This document shows positions 1 to 6,729 of a DNA stretch of 17,749 nt, one piece after another. Position numbers and translations under genes: made by a program. Numbering within the stretch: the first letter of the stretch is position 1; each line of letters begins with the position of its first letter. The notes under the pieces are model-generated. The model made no database searches and was not told where the DNA came from. It worked only from the letters and a program-made list of their open reading frames with translations. Origin of the DNA: JANQRA01 sp035762545 (GTDB taxonomy: Bacteria > Actinomycetota > Acidimicrobiia > Spongiisociales > ZC4RG35); assembly GCA_035762545.1 (NCBI GenBank), contig DASTOM010000016.1, forward strand, positions 1 to 17,749, in the 5' to 3' direction.

Positions 1-909
1 CGGTTGGACATCTCGGTCGATTCGGCGAAGACCCTGGTGCGGACGATGCGTCGGCTTCAGGATCGTCCCGACCTCCAAGGGCTGTTGGCCGAAGGTTCGG
101 TGTCGTTTGACCGGGTCGAGGCTCTGTCTCGTATCCCTGAGGATGTCGGGTTGATGGAGTGGGCTGATGTGGCCGGGGTCAGACGCGAGGCTTCCCATCG
201 TGTCCGGGTCACTGCTGAGGATGAATACCGGTCAGCTCGGGATCAGTTCATGGTGATGCAGCCGAATCTGGATGAGTCGTGGTGGAGGTTCTGGGGAGGA
301 TTGGACGGCCCGTCCGGTTCTCTGATGGACAAGGTCCTGTCCGAAGCGGCCGACCAGTTGCCTGATCTTCCTGACGATATGGCGACTGATGCGGGCTGGA
401 AACGGGCGATGGCGCTGGTCGAAACTCTGACTTCTGATGAACCACCCCCAGCCAACGTGACCGTGATCGTCGACAGCAGACACGCCACCGGGACCAACGG
501 TAAGGCCGGGGTGTATCTCGAAGCCGGACCCAATGTCGGTCGGGAAGCCTTGCAGGGGATTCTTTGTGATGCCGACACCCAGGTCCTCGCCCGCAGTGAA
601 GATGGAAGGTTCATGGATTATGGGCGGAGACAACGCACCGCCCCACCGGCGTTGAAACGGGCGTTGATCCATGCCGCGCACGGTCAATGTCAGGCCGACG
701 GCTGCACCTCACGACGTCGCCTTCAGATCCATCATCTGGTGCCTTGGGTTGAAGGTGGGGAGACCAACCAGACCGGACTCGTCGTCCTCTGCTGGTTCCA
801 CCATCAGGTCGTGGTCCACCAGCGAGGCTTCCGGATCTATTTCCACCACGAACGCCGGGTCAGATTCCGCCGGCCCGGCCATCCACCCGACCGACAACGA
901 CCTAGCTAG
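1..909 (+). CDS. DUF222/HNH endonuclease family protein, 5' end missing
   Basis: This is a putative nuclease of the DUF222 plus HNH type (13E12-repeat-like family), which is often present in many copies in actinobacterial genomes and whose biological role is poorly known. The reading frame is open at base 1, so the true start lies upstream and the TTG at position 4 is probably internal. About 302 codons are visible. The first two thirds match the helical DUF222 region in character. Near the C-terminus is an HNH zinc-finger layout: a Cys pair (CQADGC), then the IHHLVPW motif, a GGET turn with Asn, and LCWFHH. These residues would bind metal and cleave DNA. The gene uses many NNT codons (GAT, GGT, TCT, CGT), unlike the GC-ending codons of the housekeeping genes downstream, which suggests transfer or a repeat-family origin. 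The family assignment is confident; activity is unknown. Confidence 0.85.
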   Translation, partial: RLDISVDSAKTLVRTMRRLQDRPDLQGLLAEGSVSFDRVEALSRIPEDVGLMEWADVAGVRREASHRVRVTAEDEYRSARDQFMVMQPNLDESWWRFWGGLDGPSGSLMDKVLSEAADQLPDLPDDMATDAGWKRAMALVETLTSDEPPPANVTVIVDSRHATGTNGKAGVYLEAGPNVGREALQGILCDADTQVLARSEDGRFMDYGRRQRTAPPALKRALIHAAHGQCQADGCTSRRRLQIHHLVPWVEGGETNQTGLVVLCWFHHQVVVHQRGFRIYFHHERRVRFRRPGHPPDRQRPS

Positions 910-1015
910 GGACGGTCTTCCCCACGTCCCGCCCGGCGCCCCACCTGACCAATCCGCTCCCGACTACCCCTCTGACGGCTATTGCAGCCCGCCCGGCGCC
1001 GTGCGACAGTGCAAC

Positions 1016-1456
1016 ATGGACGCCTTCACCGTTGACACCGACACTCTGACCCTGAAGACGATCGGGCTTCTCACCGAGGATCAGCCGCACGTCCGCCAAA
1101 CCCTTTTCGAGGAACTCGAGACACGGCTTCCACGCGATGCGGAGGCGAAGGTCAACATCCAGCTCTCCGAGCTGAACCCGGGCCGAACCGCCAGCTGGCA
1201 CACCCACAACGGCGTCGTCTACTTCGTGGTGCTGCGGGGACTCGTATCACTCCAATACGAGGGAACCACCGAGCACTATTCAGCCGGTGACGTTTACACA
1301 GAGCCGATCGGTGTCGTGCATCGCGCGTTCAATCCACACGGTCGGATACCAGCATCCTTCGTCGGATTCTGGATCACCGCCGCCGACCGGCCCCATGTCA
1401 CCGAGGTTGGTGCTCCTTCGTGGTCTCCGATGGACGAGGCCCATCCCGGCCTCTGA
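1016..1456 (+). CDS. small single-domain cupin protein
   Basis: A 146-residue protein with one cupin beta-barrel domain. The second cupin motif is perfect: G91, P97, G99, H102 and N106 fit the G(X)5PXG(X)2H(X)3N pattern. The first motif has its two histidines (H62 and H64 in SWHTHNG), but the usual metal-binding glutamate a few residues later is absent, with hydrophobic residues in its place. The barrel could still bind a metal through three histidines. The frame is open back to 671, but similarity to a cupin begins only near this ATG, and the upstream part overlaps the HNH gene, so I chose 1016. No Shine-Dalgarno sequence is visible (upstream bases GCGACAGTGCAAC). The substrate cannot be read from sequence; small cupins of this type include enzymes, sugar-binding proteins and regulators. 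It stands alone, 106 nt after the HNH gene. Confidence 0.75.
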   Translation: MDAFTVDTDTLTLKTIGLLTEDQPHVRQTLFEELETRLPRDAEAKVNIQLSELNPGRTASWHTHNGVVYFVVLRGLVSLQYEGTTEHYSAGDVYTEPIGVVHRAFNPHGRIPASFVGFWITAADRPHVTEVGAPSWSPMDEAHPGL

Positions 1457-1531
1457 CCACCCCCGATAATTCCCTTGACCGACAGAAAACGATGTATCTA
1501 CCTTGCGCCGCAATGGTCTTTACGCCAACAG

Positions 1532-1540
1532 AAAGGAGGT
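1532..1540 (+). promoter_or_regulatory. near-perfect Shine-Dalgarno sequence before a 22-codon ORF
   Basis: AAAGGAGGT lies 7 nt before the ATG at 1548. It is the closest match in this window to the complement of the usual 16S 3' end (AGGAGGT core). It supports translation of the short ORF even though that ORF is tiny. Confidence 0.5.
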
Positions 1541-1547
1541 CGTCGAT

Positions 1548-1616
1548 ATGACCAAGTTCGTAACTGCATACCCGCTCATGTCGGCCGGAGCCTCCTGGGT
1601 CGGATCCACGGCGTAA
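1548..1616 (+). CDS. candidate 22-residue peptide, possible leader peptide
   Basis: An ATG preceded at ideal spacing by AAAGGAGGT opens a 22-codon frame (begins MTKFVTAYPLMSAG, ends GSTA) closed by TAA. The peptide is mildly hydrophobic, with two aromatics and one tryptophan, but it is too short to recognise and has no clear signal peptide or run of one amino acid. It sits 121 nt upstream of another small gene (1738), so it could be a regulatory leader peptide or a short independent protein. A TTGACC hexamer at 1475-1480 with TATCTA at 1495-1500 lies upstream, but the 14-nt spacing is too short for a confident promoter. The evidence for translation is the ribosome binding site only. Confidence 0.35.
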   Translation: MTKFVTAYPLMSAGASWVGSTA

Positions 1617-1737
1617 CCACGTCCTGGTCGGCACTCAGGCCGGCTCACGGTATCGAAAACACGCATCCTCGCCCTCATGGGCGACTTCGGTCGACCGCAC
1701 ACAGGCTTGACCAGCCAAGGACAAGGAATGAAAGATC

Positions 1738-1917
1738 ATGCGTACAGACATCCGTCTCGCCTACGCCAGGCGGGACCACCTACTAGAAGAAGCAGATCGG
1801 GCCCGCCAGGCTCGCCAAGCGAGAGCGATTCGCAACAGTCGCCTTCGGGAGCAACTGGGACGGAGCCTCATCTCGATGGGCGAGCGACTCGAACAGCGAG
1901 AAACCCGAATCGCGTGA
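1738..1917 (+). CDS. small charged helical hypothetical protein, 59 residues
   Basis: This short frame encodes a 59-residue protein rich in Arg, Glu, Gln and Ala (for example EEADRARQARQARA, then GERLEQRETRIA). The composition and heptad-like spacing suggest a long amphipathic helix, possibly a coiled coil or a nucleic-acid-binding helix. There is no signal peptide, membrane segment or known motif, and I do not recognise the family. AAGGA at 1723-1727 is a modest ribosome binding site about 10 nt before the ATG. Another frame over the same DNA (1677-1961) is longer but translates into low-complexity Pro/Ser/Gly/Arg sequence, so I prefer this one. A terminator-like hairpin follows 24 nt after the stop. 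It may share a transcript with the 22-codon ORF upstream. Function unknown; coding status likely but not certain. Confidence 0.45.
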   Translation: MRTDIRLAYARRDHLLEEADRARQARQARAIRNSRLREQLGRSLISMGERLEQRETRIA

Positions 1918-1941
1918 AGCACAATCCGCTACCAACAGACC

Positions 1942-1977
1942 AGGAGGGGCAGGACCGCTGAGGAACCCACCCCTCCT
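1942..1977 (+). terminator. candidate hairpin terminator after the small gene
   Basis: AGGAGGGG (1942-1949) pairs perfectly with CCCCTCCT (1970-1977) across a 20-nt loop, followed by the weakly T-rich TCTATTTGTG. It lies 24 nt after the stop of the 59-residue gene and 100 nt before def, a sensible place to end the upstream transcript. The long loop and poor T tract lower the confidence. Confidence 0.4.
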
Positions 1978-2059
1978 TCTATTTGTGCACGCATCTCCGG
2001 GGGATCCAGACTTCTCCCTGAAACTGAAAGGGACGACGCCCCTCAAACCCCCCGCGATC

Positions 2060-2065
2060 TACTCT
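2060..2065 (+). promoter_or_regulatory. candidate -10 element of the def operon
   Basis: TACTCT fits the TANNNT consensus and ends 11 nt before the def ATG, which has no Shine-Dalgarno sequence. A transcript starting about 7 nt downstream would have a leader of only about 5 nt, so near-leaderless translation is possible. I see no convincing -35 hexamer. Confidence 0.3.
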
Positions 2066-2076
2066 GTTCCGCCCAC

Positions 2077-2577
2077 ATGGCGATCTATCCGATCAGGACG
2101 TTTGGCGATCCGGTTCTCCGCATGGAGACGAAACCGATCGCCGAGATCACAGACACCGTGCGCGTTCTCGCTCAGGACATGATCGAGACGATGTACGACG
2201 CCCCTGGAGTCGGTCTCGCCGCCAACCAAATCGGGGTCTCCAAGCGCATCGCAGTGTTCGACGCCCAGGACGAACTCGGGCCGCGGGTGATGATCAACCC
2301 CGAGATCCTCGAGGTTTCCGGCGAATACGAGCTCGAGGAGGGCTGTCTTTCTGTACCTGGTCACTGGTGGGAGATAACCCGCCCCGCTTTCGCCCGAGTG
2401 AGAGCACTCGACCTGGACGGAAACGAAGTGGAGTACTCCGGTGATGGCCTCATGGGTCGGGTGCTGCAACACGAGATCGCTCATCTCGATGGCGGGTTGT
2501 TGCTCGACGTCCTCCCGAAACGAGTCCGTAAGAAGGCGCTGAAGGACCTCCGCGAAGAGGCTCTGGGGTACAGCTGA
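2077..2577 (+). CDS. def: peptide deformylase
   Basis: Removes the formyl group from the N-terminal methionine of new proteins in the cytoplasm, using a metal (usually iron) at the active site. All three family motifs are intact: GVGLAANQ at 44-51, EEGCLSVPG with metal ligand C90, and QHEIAHLDG with ligands H132 and H136 and catalytic E133. At 166 residues it has normal length. The ATG is the natural start because the peptide begins MAIYPIRTFGDPVLR, as usual for the family. It has no ribosome binding site and a -10-like hexamer lies just upstream. Its TGA shares one base with the ATG of fmt (TGATG), so the two are translationally coupled. def-fmt pairing is classic: one enzyme formylates initiator tRNA and the other removes the formyl group. 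Confidence 0.97.
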   Translation: MAIYPIRTFGDPVLRMETKPIAEITDTVRVLAQDMIETMYDAPGVGLAANQIGVSKRIAVFDAQDELGPRVMINPEILEVSGEYELEEGCLSVPGHWWEITRPAFARVRALDLDGNEVEYSGDGLMGRVLQHEIAHLDGGLLLDVLPKRVRKKALKDLREEALGYS

Positions 2578-3491
2578 TGGCTCGCGTGGTGTTCCTGGGT
2601 ACACCATCCGCCGCCGTGCCCACACTCGAGGTCGTCGCTGCCAACCACGAGGTCGGCCTGGTCGTGACCCAACCGGATCGGCCCCGGGGTCGGTCTGACA
2701 AGCCGGTGCCGCCCCCAGTAAGAGTCATCGCCGACGAGATGGGCCTTCCCGTATCCCAGCCGACCGACAGGTCGTCCTTTCATGACGCCCTTCGGGAAGC
2801 AGGGCCTTTCGACATCGGAGTGGTCGTCGCCTTCGGCCGGGTCCTCCGCCCTGAGATCCTCGAGCTCCCGACCCACGGATTCTTGAACGTGCATTTCAGC
2901 CTTCTCCCTAGGTGGCGTGGAGCAGCCCCGGTTGCCCGGGCGTTGATGGCGGGCGATGAGATGACCGGAGTGACGATCATGCAGCTCGACGAGGGCCTGG
3001 ACACCGGGCCGGTCGTCACCGCGCAGGCGGTCGACATCGAACCTGGGGAGAACGCCGGACATCTCACAGAACGTCTCGCCCATCTCGGCGCCCGTCTCCT
3101 CGCCACCTCGATCACGCCTTTTCTGAGCGGAGATCTCGTTCCCGTGGACCAGTCAGACGAAGGCCTCACATACGCCGAGAAGATCGGCCCGAACGACCGG
3201 CCCCTGAGTCCATCGCAGACCCCGGATGAGTTCGTCGATCGGGTGAGAGGGCTGGCGCCGGACCCCGGTGCGACGCTCGTGATCGACGGCGAGCCCTTCC
3301 GGATACTGGCCGCTCAGGCATCTGCAGAGACCGTGCCCACCGCATCCTGGGTGGCACATGGCGGATGGCCCATCGTCGGCGTGGGAGGTGGTGCAGTGAC
3401 GCTTCTCACCGTCCAACCGCAAGGCAAGAACGCGATGAGTGGCGATTCATGGCTGAGGGGATACCGGCGCGTCTCCGGAACGGTCGGTTGA
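2577..3491 (+). CDS. fmt: methionyl-tRNA formyltransferase
   Basis: Transfers a formyl group from 10-formyltetrahydrofolate to Met-tRNA(fMet), allowing bacterial-type initiation. The N-terminal formyltransferase domain begins with RVVFLGTP. The catalytic residues are present: N104 and H106 in the NVHFSLLPRWRGAAP signature, and D142 in GLDTGP. The C-terminal OB-like domain follows from about residue 205 (KIGPNDRPL onward), ending at residue 304, close to the normal family length. The start codon overlaps the def stop by one base. The gene is followed after 17 nt by rpe, which has its own -10-like hexamer. Confidence 0.97.
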   Translation: MARVVFLGTPSAAVPTLEVVAANHEVGLVVTQPDRPRGRSDKPVPPPVRVIADEMGLPVSQPTDRSSFHDALREAGPFDIGVVVAFGRVLRPEILELPTHGFLNVHFSLLPRWRGAAPVARALMAGDEMTGVTIMQLDEGLDTGPVVTAQAVDIEPGENAGHLTERLAHLGARLLATSITPFLSGDLVPVDQSDEGLTYAEKIGPNDRPLSPSQTPDEFVDRVRGLAPDPGATLVIDGEPFRILAAQASAETVPTASWVAHGGWPIVGVGGGAVTLLTVQPQGKNAMSGDSWLRGYRRVSGTVG

Positions 3492-3496
3492 GGCCA

Positions 3497-3502
3497 TAGA
3501 CT
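3497..3502 (+). promoter_or_regulatory. candidate -10 element for leaderless rpe
   Basis: TAGACT (TANNNT class) ends 6 nt before the rpe ATG, in a 17-nt gap with no Shine-Dalgarno sequence. This is the spacing expected if transcription begins at the A of the start codon. There is no obvious -35 element, so this is suggestive only. Confidence 0.35.
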
Positions 3503-3508
3503 CCGAAC

Positions 3509-4171
3509 ATGCCGGTCAAGATCGCTCCTTCATTGCTGGCTGCCGACTTCGCCCGTCTCGAAGCCGACATAACCCGCATCTCGCCTCACGTCGATTGGCT
3601 TCACCTCGACGTCATGGACGGGCACTTCGTCCCGAACGTCTCATTTGGAATCCCTGTGATCCGATCTATTCGCCCGATCACCGATCTCTATTTCGACTGC
3701 CACATCATGACCACCAACCCCGACGCTTTCATCGCCGAGTTCGCCGAGGCCGGTGTCGACCAGGTGACAGTGCATATCGAAGCTGTTCCCGATCCGACAC
3801 CCGCCATGAAGAAAGCCGCCGAGTTCGAATTGGATTTCGGCTTGGTGGTCAGCCCTGGAACACCGTTCGCCGCGGTCGAGCCCTACGTGGAGAGCTGTTC
3901 CACGATCTTGATCATGTCGGTGGAGCCCGGCTACGGCGGCCAGGCGTTCATGCCAGAAGTGTTGCCCAAGATCGAGGCGGCGAGAGAATGTGTTGAGAAG
4001 CACGAATTGCCGGCCGATATTGAGGTCGACGGCGGCATCACGACAGTGAATGCCGGGGAGGCCATCTCGGCCGGCGCAACTGTGCTGGTAGCGGGAACGG
4101 CCATTTTCCGTGCGGACAATCCGCTCGCCGCAGTACAAGCATTGAGAAGGGCCGCAGATACTGATGACTGA
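3509..4171 (+). CDS. rpe: ribulose-phosphate 3-epimerase
   Basis: Interconverts D-ribulose 5-phosphate and D-xylulose 5-phosphate in the pentose phosphate pathway. The 220-residue TIM barrel is complete. Visible motifs are KIAPSLLAADFARL at the N-terminus, HLDVMDGHFVPN with metal ligand H32 and catalytic D34, DCHIM with ligand H65, the phosphate-binding region MSVEPGYGGQ, and EVDGGI with the second catalytic and metal-binding D174. Glu in VEPG, where proteobacterial enzymes usually have Asn, is an actinobacterial-type variant. Ribulose 5-phosphate is also a substrate of RibBA encoded downstream, so the location is metabolically sensible. The stop overlaps the next gene by 8 nt. Confidence 0.96.
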   Translation: MPVKIAPSLLAADFARLEADITRISPHVDWLHLDVMDGHFVPNVSFGIPVIRSIRPITDLYFDCHIMTTNPDAFIAEFAEAGVDQVTVHIEAVPDPTPAMKKAAEFELDFGLVVSPGTPFAAVEPYVESCSTILIMSVEPGYGGQAFMPEVLPKIEAARECVEKHELPADIEVDGGITTVNAGEAISAGATVLVAGTAIFRADNPLAAVQALRRAADTDD

Positions 4172-5093
4172 AAGAGTTCTGGTCGCAGACGACGATCCGG
4201 ACATCCTCACCGTTGTCAAGATCAACCTCGAGCTCGACGGATTCGAAGTCGAGACCGCGGTCGACGGTGAAGACGCGCTCCAGAAGGCGAGCTCCAACCC
4301 GCCCAACGTGATCATCCTCGACATCATGATGCCGCGCATGGACGGTCTCACCGCCCTGCATCGACTCCGAAGCCAGGCAACCACCGCGGCCGTCCCGATC
4401 ATCCTCCTCACCGCACGAGGTCTCCCCGAGGACAGGGTCCGTGGTCTCGAACTCGGCGCCGACGACTACATCACTAAGCCTTTCGACATCACAGAGCTCG
4501 CCGCCCGGGTCCGCGCCGTGCTCCGTAGAACCCAGGCCGCTCGGGACCTGTCACCCCTCACCGGACTTCCCGGCAACTTCAAGATCACCGCCGAGATCGA
4601 GAACGCGATCAAGGAAAGCAAGGACTTCGCTCTGGTCCACGGCGACCTGGACAATTTCAAGGCCTTCAATGACCACTACGGCTTCATGCGCGGCGACGAG
4701 GTCATCCGATTCTGCGGGAACTGTCTGTCCGAGGCGGCGGAGAGCCTCGGAATCCAGGAGGCCTTCATCGGACACATCGGCGGTGACGATTTCGTCGCAA
4801 TGATCCCTCCGTCGATGGCCGAGTCGTTCTGCAAGGAAGTCATCGAGCGTTTCGACGACGGCATACTCGACCTCTACGACACAGCAGACGCCCTACGTGG
4901 GTATATCGAAGTCATCGACCGTCGCGGTGAGCGTTACGCCTTCCCGGTTGTGTCGCTCTCCCTGGGAGTAGCCTCCACCGACGTGCGTGAAATCGGGACG
5001 CAATGGGAGGCGTCGGCGATCGCGGTTGAGATGAAGGAGTTCGCCAAGAAGCAACCGGGCTCTACCTACCGCATCGATCGACGTACCGCCTGA
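4164..5093 (+). CDS. response regulator with C-terminal GGDEF-type domain (GGDDF)
   Basis: A 309-residue two-domain signalling protein with PleD-like order. Residues 1-123 form a receiver: acidic pocket D10/D11, phospho-acceptor D53 in ILDIMMPRMDG, T83, and K105 in TKPFD. Residues from about 129 form a GGDEF-family domain: LTGLPGN in place of the usual LTGLPNR, GDLDNFKAFNDHYGFMRGDEV with the metal and guanine-site residues, and the signature read as GGDDF (206-210). The fourth signature residue, normally Glu, is Asp, which could lower or abolish diguanylate cyclase activity. The stretch between GGDDF and SLSLGVAS is longer than usual, so it may be a sensory or degenerate version. It has no membrane segment and is presumably cytoplasmic. 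It overlaps rpe by 8 nt and abuts ribD, so it is embedded in the metabolic operon. No histidine kinase is nearby. Confidence 0.9.
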   Translation: MTERVLVADDDPDILTVVKINLELDGFEVETAVDGEDALQKASSNPPNVIILDIMMPRMDGLTALHRLRSQATTAAVPIILLTARGLPEDRVRGLELGADDYITKPFDITELAARVRAVLRRTQAARDLSPLTGLPGNFKITAEIENAIKESKDFALVHGDLDNFKAFNDHYGFMRGDEVIRFCGNCLSEAAESLGIQEAFIGHIGGDDFVAMIPPSMAESFCKEVIERFDDGILDLYDTADALRGYIEVIDRRGERYAFPVVSLSLGVASTDVREIGTQWEASAIAVEMKEFAKKQPGSTYRIDRRTA

Positions 5094-6137
5094 GTGGGCA
5101 GCGGCCCGCATCTCGATCGCGCCTACGAACTGGCGCGACAGCACAACCCTCATCCCAATCCACGGGTTGGTGCCGTCATCGTTGCTCCCGACGGCAATGT
5201 GCTGGCCGAAGGGTCACACGTCGCCCCTGGTGAAGCCCACGCCGAGGTGGTCGCTCTAAACCAGGTCGCCGATGCATCAGGTGCCACCCTCTACGTCTCG
5301 CTGGAGCCATGCTCCCATCACGGTCGAACGCCGCCCTGCACCGGTCGGCTCATCGACGAGGGCATTGCGGCGGTCGTCATAGGCGCGCTCGATCCCGACT
5401 CCAGAGTCGCCGGATCCGGGGTGGAGGAGTTGGAGGCGGCAGGAGTCGAGGTGACGGTCCTCGATGACCCAGCGGCCAGAGCCGTCGACCCTGCCTACTT
5501 CCACCACCGTGAGACCGGTTTTCCCTGGGTCACCGCCAAGTACGCCATGACACTCGACGGGTCAGTGGCGGCCGCAGACGGTTCGTCGAAGTGGATCACC
5601 GGGAGGGAAGCCAGGGAGGACGCCCATCGGCTCAGAGCCGAGCACGACGCCATCGTCATCGGTGCCGGCACGCTGGTCGCCGACGATCCCAGGCTCGACG
5701 TTCGACTCGCCGGGTACAACCGGCAACAGCCGCGTCCGATCATCATCGCGGGGCGCACCCCCCTCCCATGGAGGTCTGGTATCTGGAAGCGGGACCCTCT
5801 CGTCATAGCGGCGATCGACATCGATATCCCGGGCGGTGAACTGGTCATCGTCGAGGGCGATGAATTTCCGGATCCCGTCTCCACGTGTCGGGCCCTCGGG
5901 GCTGCCGGATACCTCTCACTACTTGTTGAGGGTGGACCGACGCTCCTCGGTTCATGGTGGTCACACGGGGTCATTTCCGGGGGTGTCGTCTACGTGGGCA
6001 GCCGGGTAGGCGGCGGTCATGGAATGTCACCGTTGACCGGGGTGTTCGAATCGATAGTCGACGCCACCAGCGTGATCATCACTGACACCAGACTGGTCGG
6101 CGAGGACGTCCGCATCGACTTCCACAGGGAGATCTGA
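5094..6137 (+). CDS. ribD: bifunctional riboflavin biosynthesis deaminase/reductase RibD
   Basis: Catalyses the second and third steps after GTP ring opening: deamination of the diaminopyrimidine, then NADPH-dependent reduction of the ribosyl side chain. The N-terminal zinc deaminase domain has HAE (H49, catalytic E51) and the Cys ligands C73 and C82 in EPCSHHGRTPPC. The reductase domain starts near residue 144 (WVTAKYAMTLDGSVA) and includes SKWITG, GAGTLVADDPRLDVRL and the later LLVEGGPTLLGSW. At 347 residues it is full length. The start is a GTG immediately after the response-regulator TGA, and MGSGPHLDRAYELA fits the family N-terminus. There is no intergenic space for an FMN riboswitch. 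Confidence 0.95.
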   Translation: MGSGPHLDRAYELARQHNPHPNPRVGAVIVAPDGNVLAEGSHVAPGEAHAEVVALNQVADASGATLYVSLEPCSHHGRTPPCTGRLIDEGIAAVVIGALDPDSRVAGSGVEELEAAGVEVTVLDDPAARAVDPAYFHHRETGFPWVTAKYAMTLDGSVAAADGSSKWITGREAREDAHRLRAEHDAIVIGAGTLVADDPRLDVRLAGYNRQQPRPIIIAGRTPLPWRSGIWKRDPLVIAAIDIDIPGGELVIVEGDEFPDPVSTCRALGAAGYLSLLVEGGPTLLGSWWSHGVISGGVVYVGSRVGGGHGMSPLTGVFESIVDATSVIITDTRLVGEDVRIDFHREI

Positions 6138-6138
6138 G

Positions 6139-6729
6139 TTGTTCACGGGCATCGTGGAGCAAATGGGCGAGGTCGTCTCTATCGAGGAGACCCCGACAGG
6201 TAAGCGACTGGTCCTCGAAGCCGCAGGCATCGACTCGCTTGACGTCGGTGCGTCGATTGCGGTCAATGGCGTTTGTCTCACTGCGATCGACCCCACCCCT
6301 GACAGTGTTTCTCTCGACGTGATCCCGGAGACACTCGAGCGCACGAACATCGGGTCTTTGGCGCCCGGCGACAGAGTCAACCTGGAGAGGCCCATGCCGG
6401 CCACCGGACGTTTCGACGGTCACATCGTCCAGGGGCACATCGACGGAACCGGTCGGCTGACGCGCGTGGAGACCGGGGAAGACGGGTCCGTCGTCATGGA
6501 AGTGGAGCCGGGTGAGGCACTTCTCAGGTACCTCGTGGAGAAAGGGTCGATCACCGTCGACGGCGTGAGCCTCACTGTCGCCTCCGTAACGGCCAAGTCG
6601 TTCACGGTAGCGCTCATCCCTCACACTCTCGCCGTCACGACTCTGGGCTTGCGCACGGTCGGGGACCAAGTCAATCTTGAAGCTGACGTTCTCGCCAAAT
6701 ACGTCGAGAGACTCATGAGCAAGTCATGA
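6139..6729 (+). CDS. ribE: riboflavin synthase alpha chain
   Basis: Final step of the pathway: dismutation of two 6,7-dimethyl-8-ribityllumazine molecules into riboflavin and a diaminopyrimidine. The 196-residue chain shows the internal duplication typical of this enzyme. The first lumazine-binding repeat begins MFTGIVEQ and contains NGVCLT (43-48); the second begins near 93 (FDGHIVQGHIDG) and contains DGVSLT (141-146). The start codon is TTG, chosen because the family almost always begins MFTGIVE; an AGGGA about 9 nt upstream can serve as ribosome binding site. It starts one base after the ribD stop and ends in an ATGA overlap with ribBA. The symbol ribE is used in actinobacteria; E. coli calls it ribC. 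Confidence 0.95.
   Translation: MFTGIVEQMGEVVSIEETPTGKRLVLEAAGIDSLDVGASIAVNGVCLTAIDPTPDSVSLDVIPETLERTNIGSLAPGDRVNLERPMPATGRFDGHIVQGHIDGTGRLTRVETGEDGSVVMEVEPGEALLRYLVEKGSITVDGVSLTVASVTAKSFTVALIPHTLAVTTLGLRTVGDQVNLEADVLAKYVERLMSKS

Noticed and set aside
928..1000. 13-nt direct repeat CCCGCCCGGCGCC at 928-940 and 988-1000 before the cupin gene
   Set aside because: The repeat is short and made of GC-rich sequence common in this genome; there is no further sign of an operator or mobile-element end.
671..1015. Longer version of the cupin protein from 671
   Set aside because: The extra 115 residues overlap the HNH gene in another frame and do not look like a protein domain; ATG at 1016 fits the cupin.
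1677..1961. 94-codon frame over the small gene at 1738
   Set aside because: The product is low-complexity Pro/Ser/Gly/Arg sequence, typical of an out-of-frame reading of GC-rich DNA; the 59-residue frame looks more protein-like.
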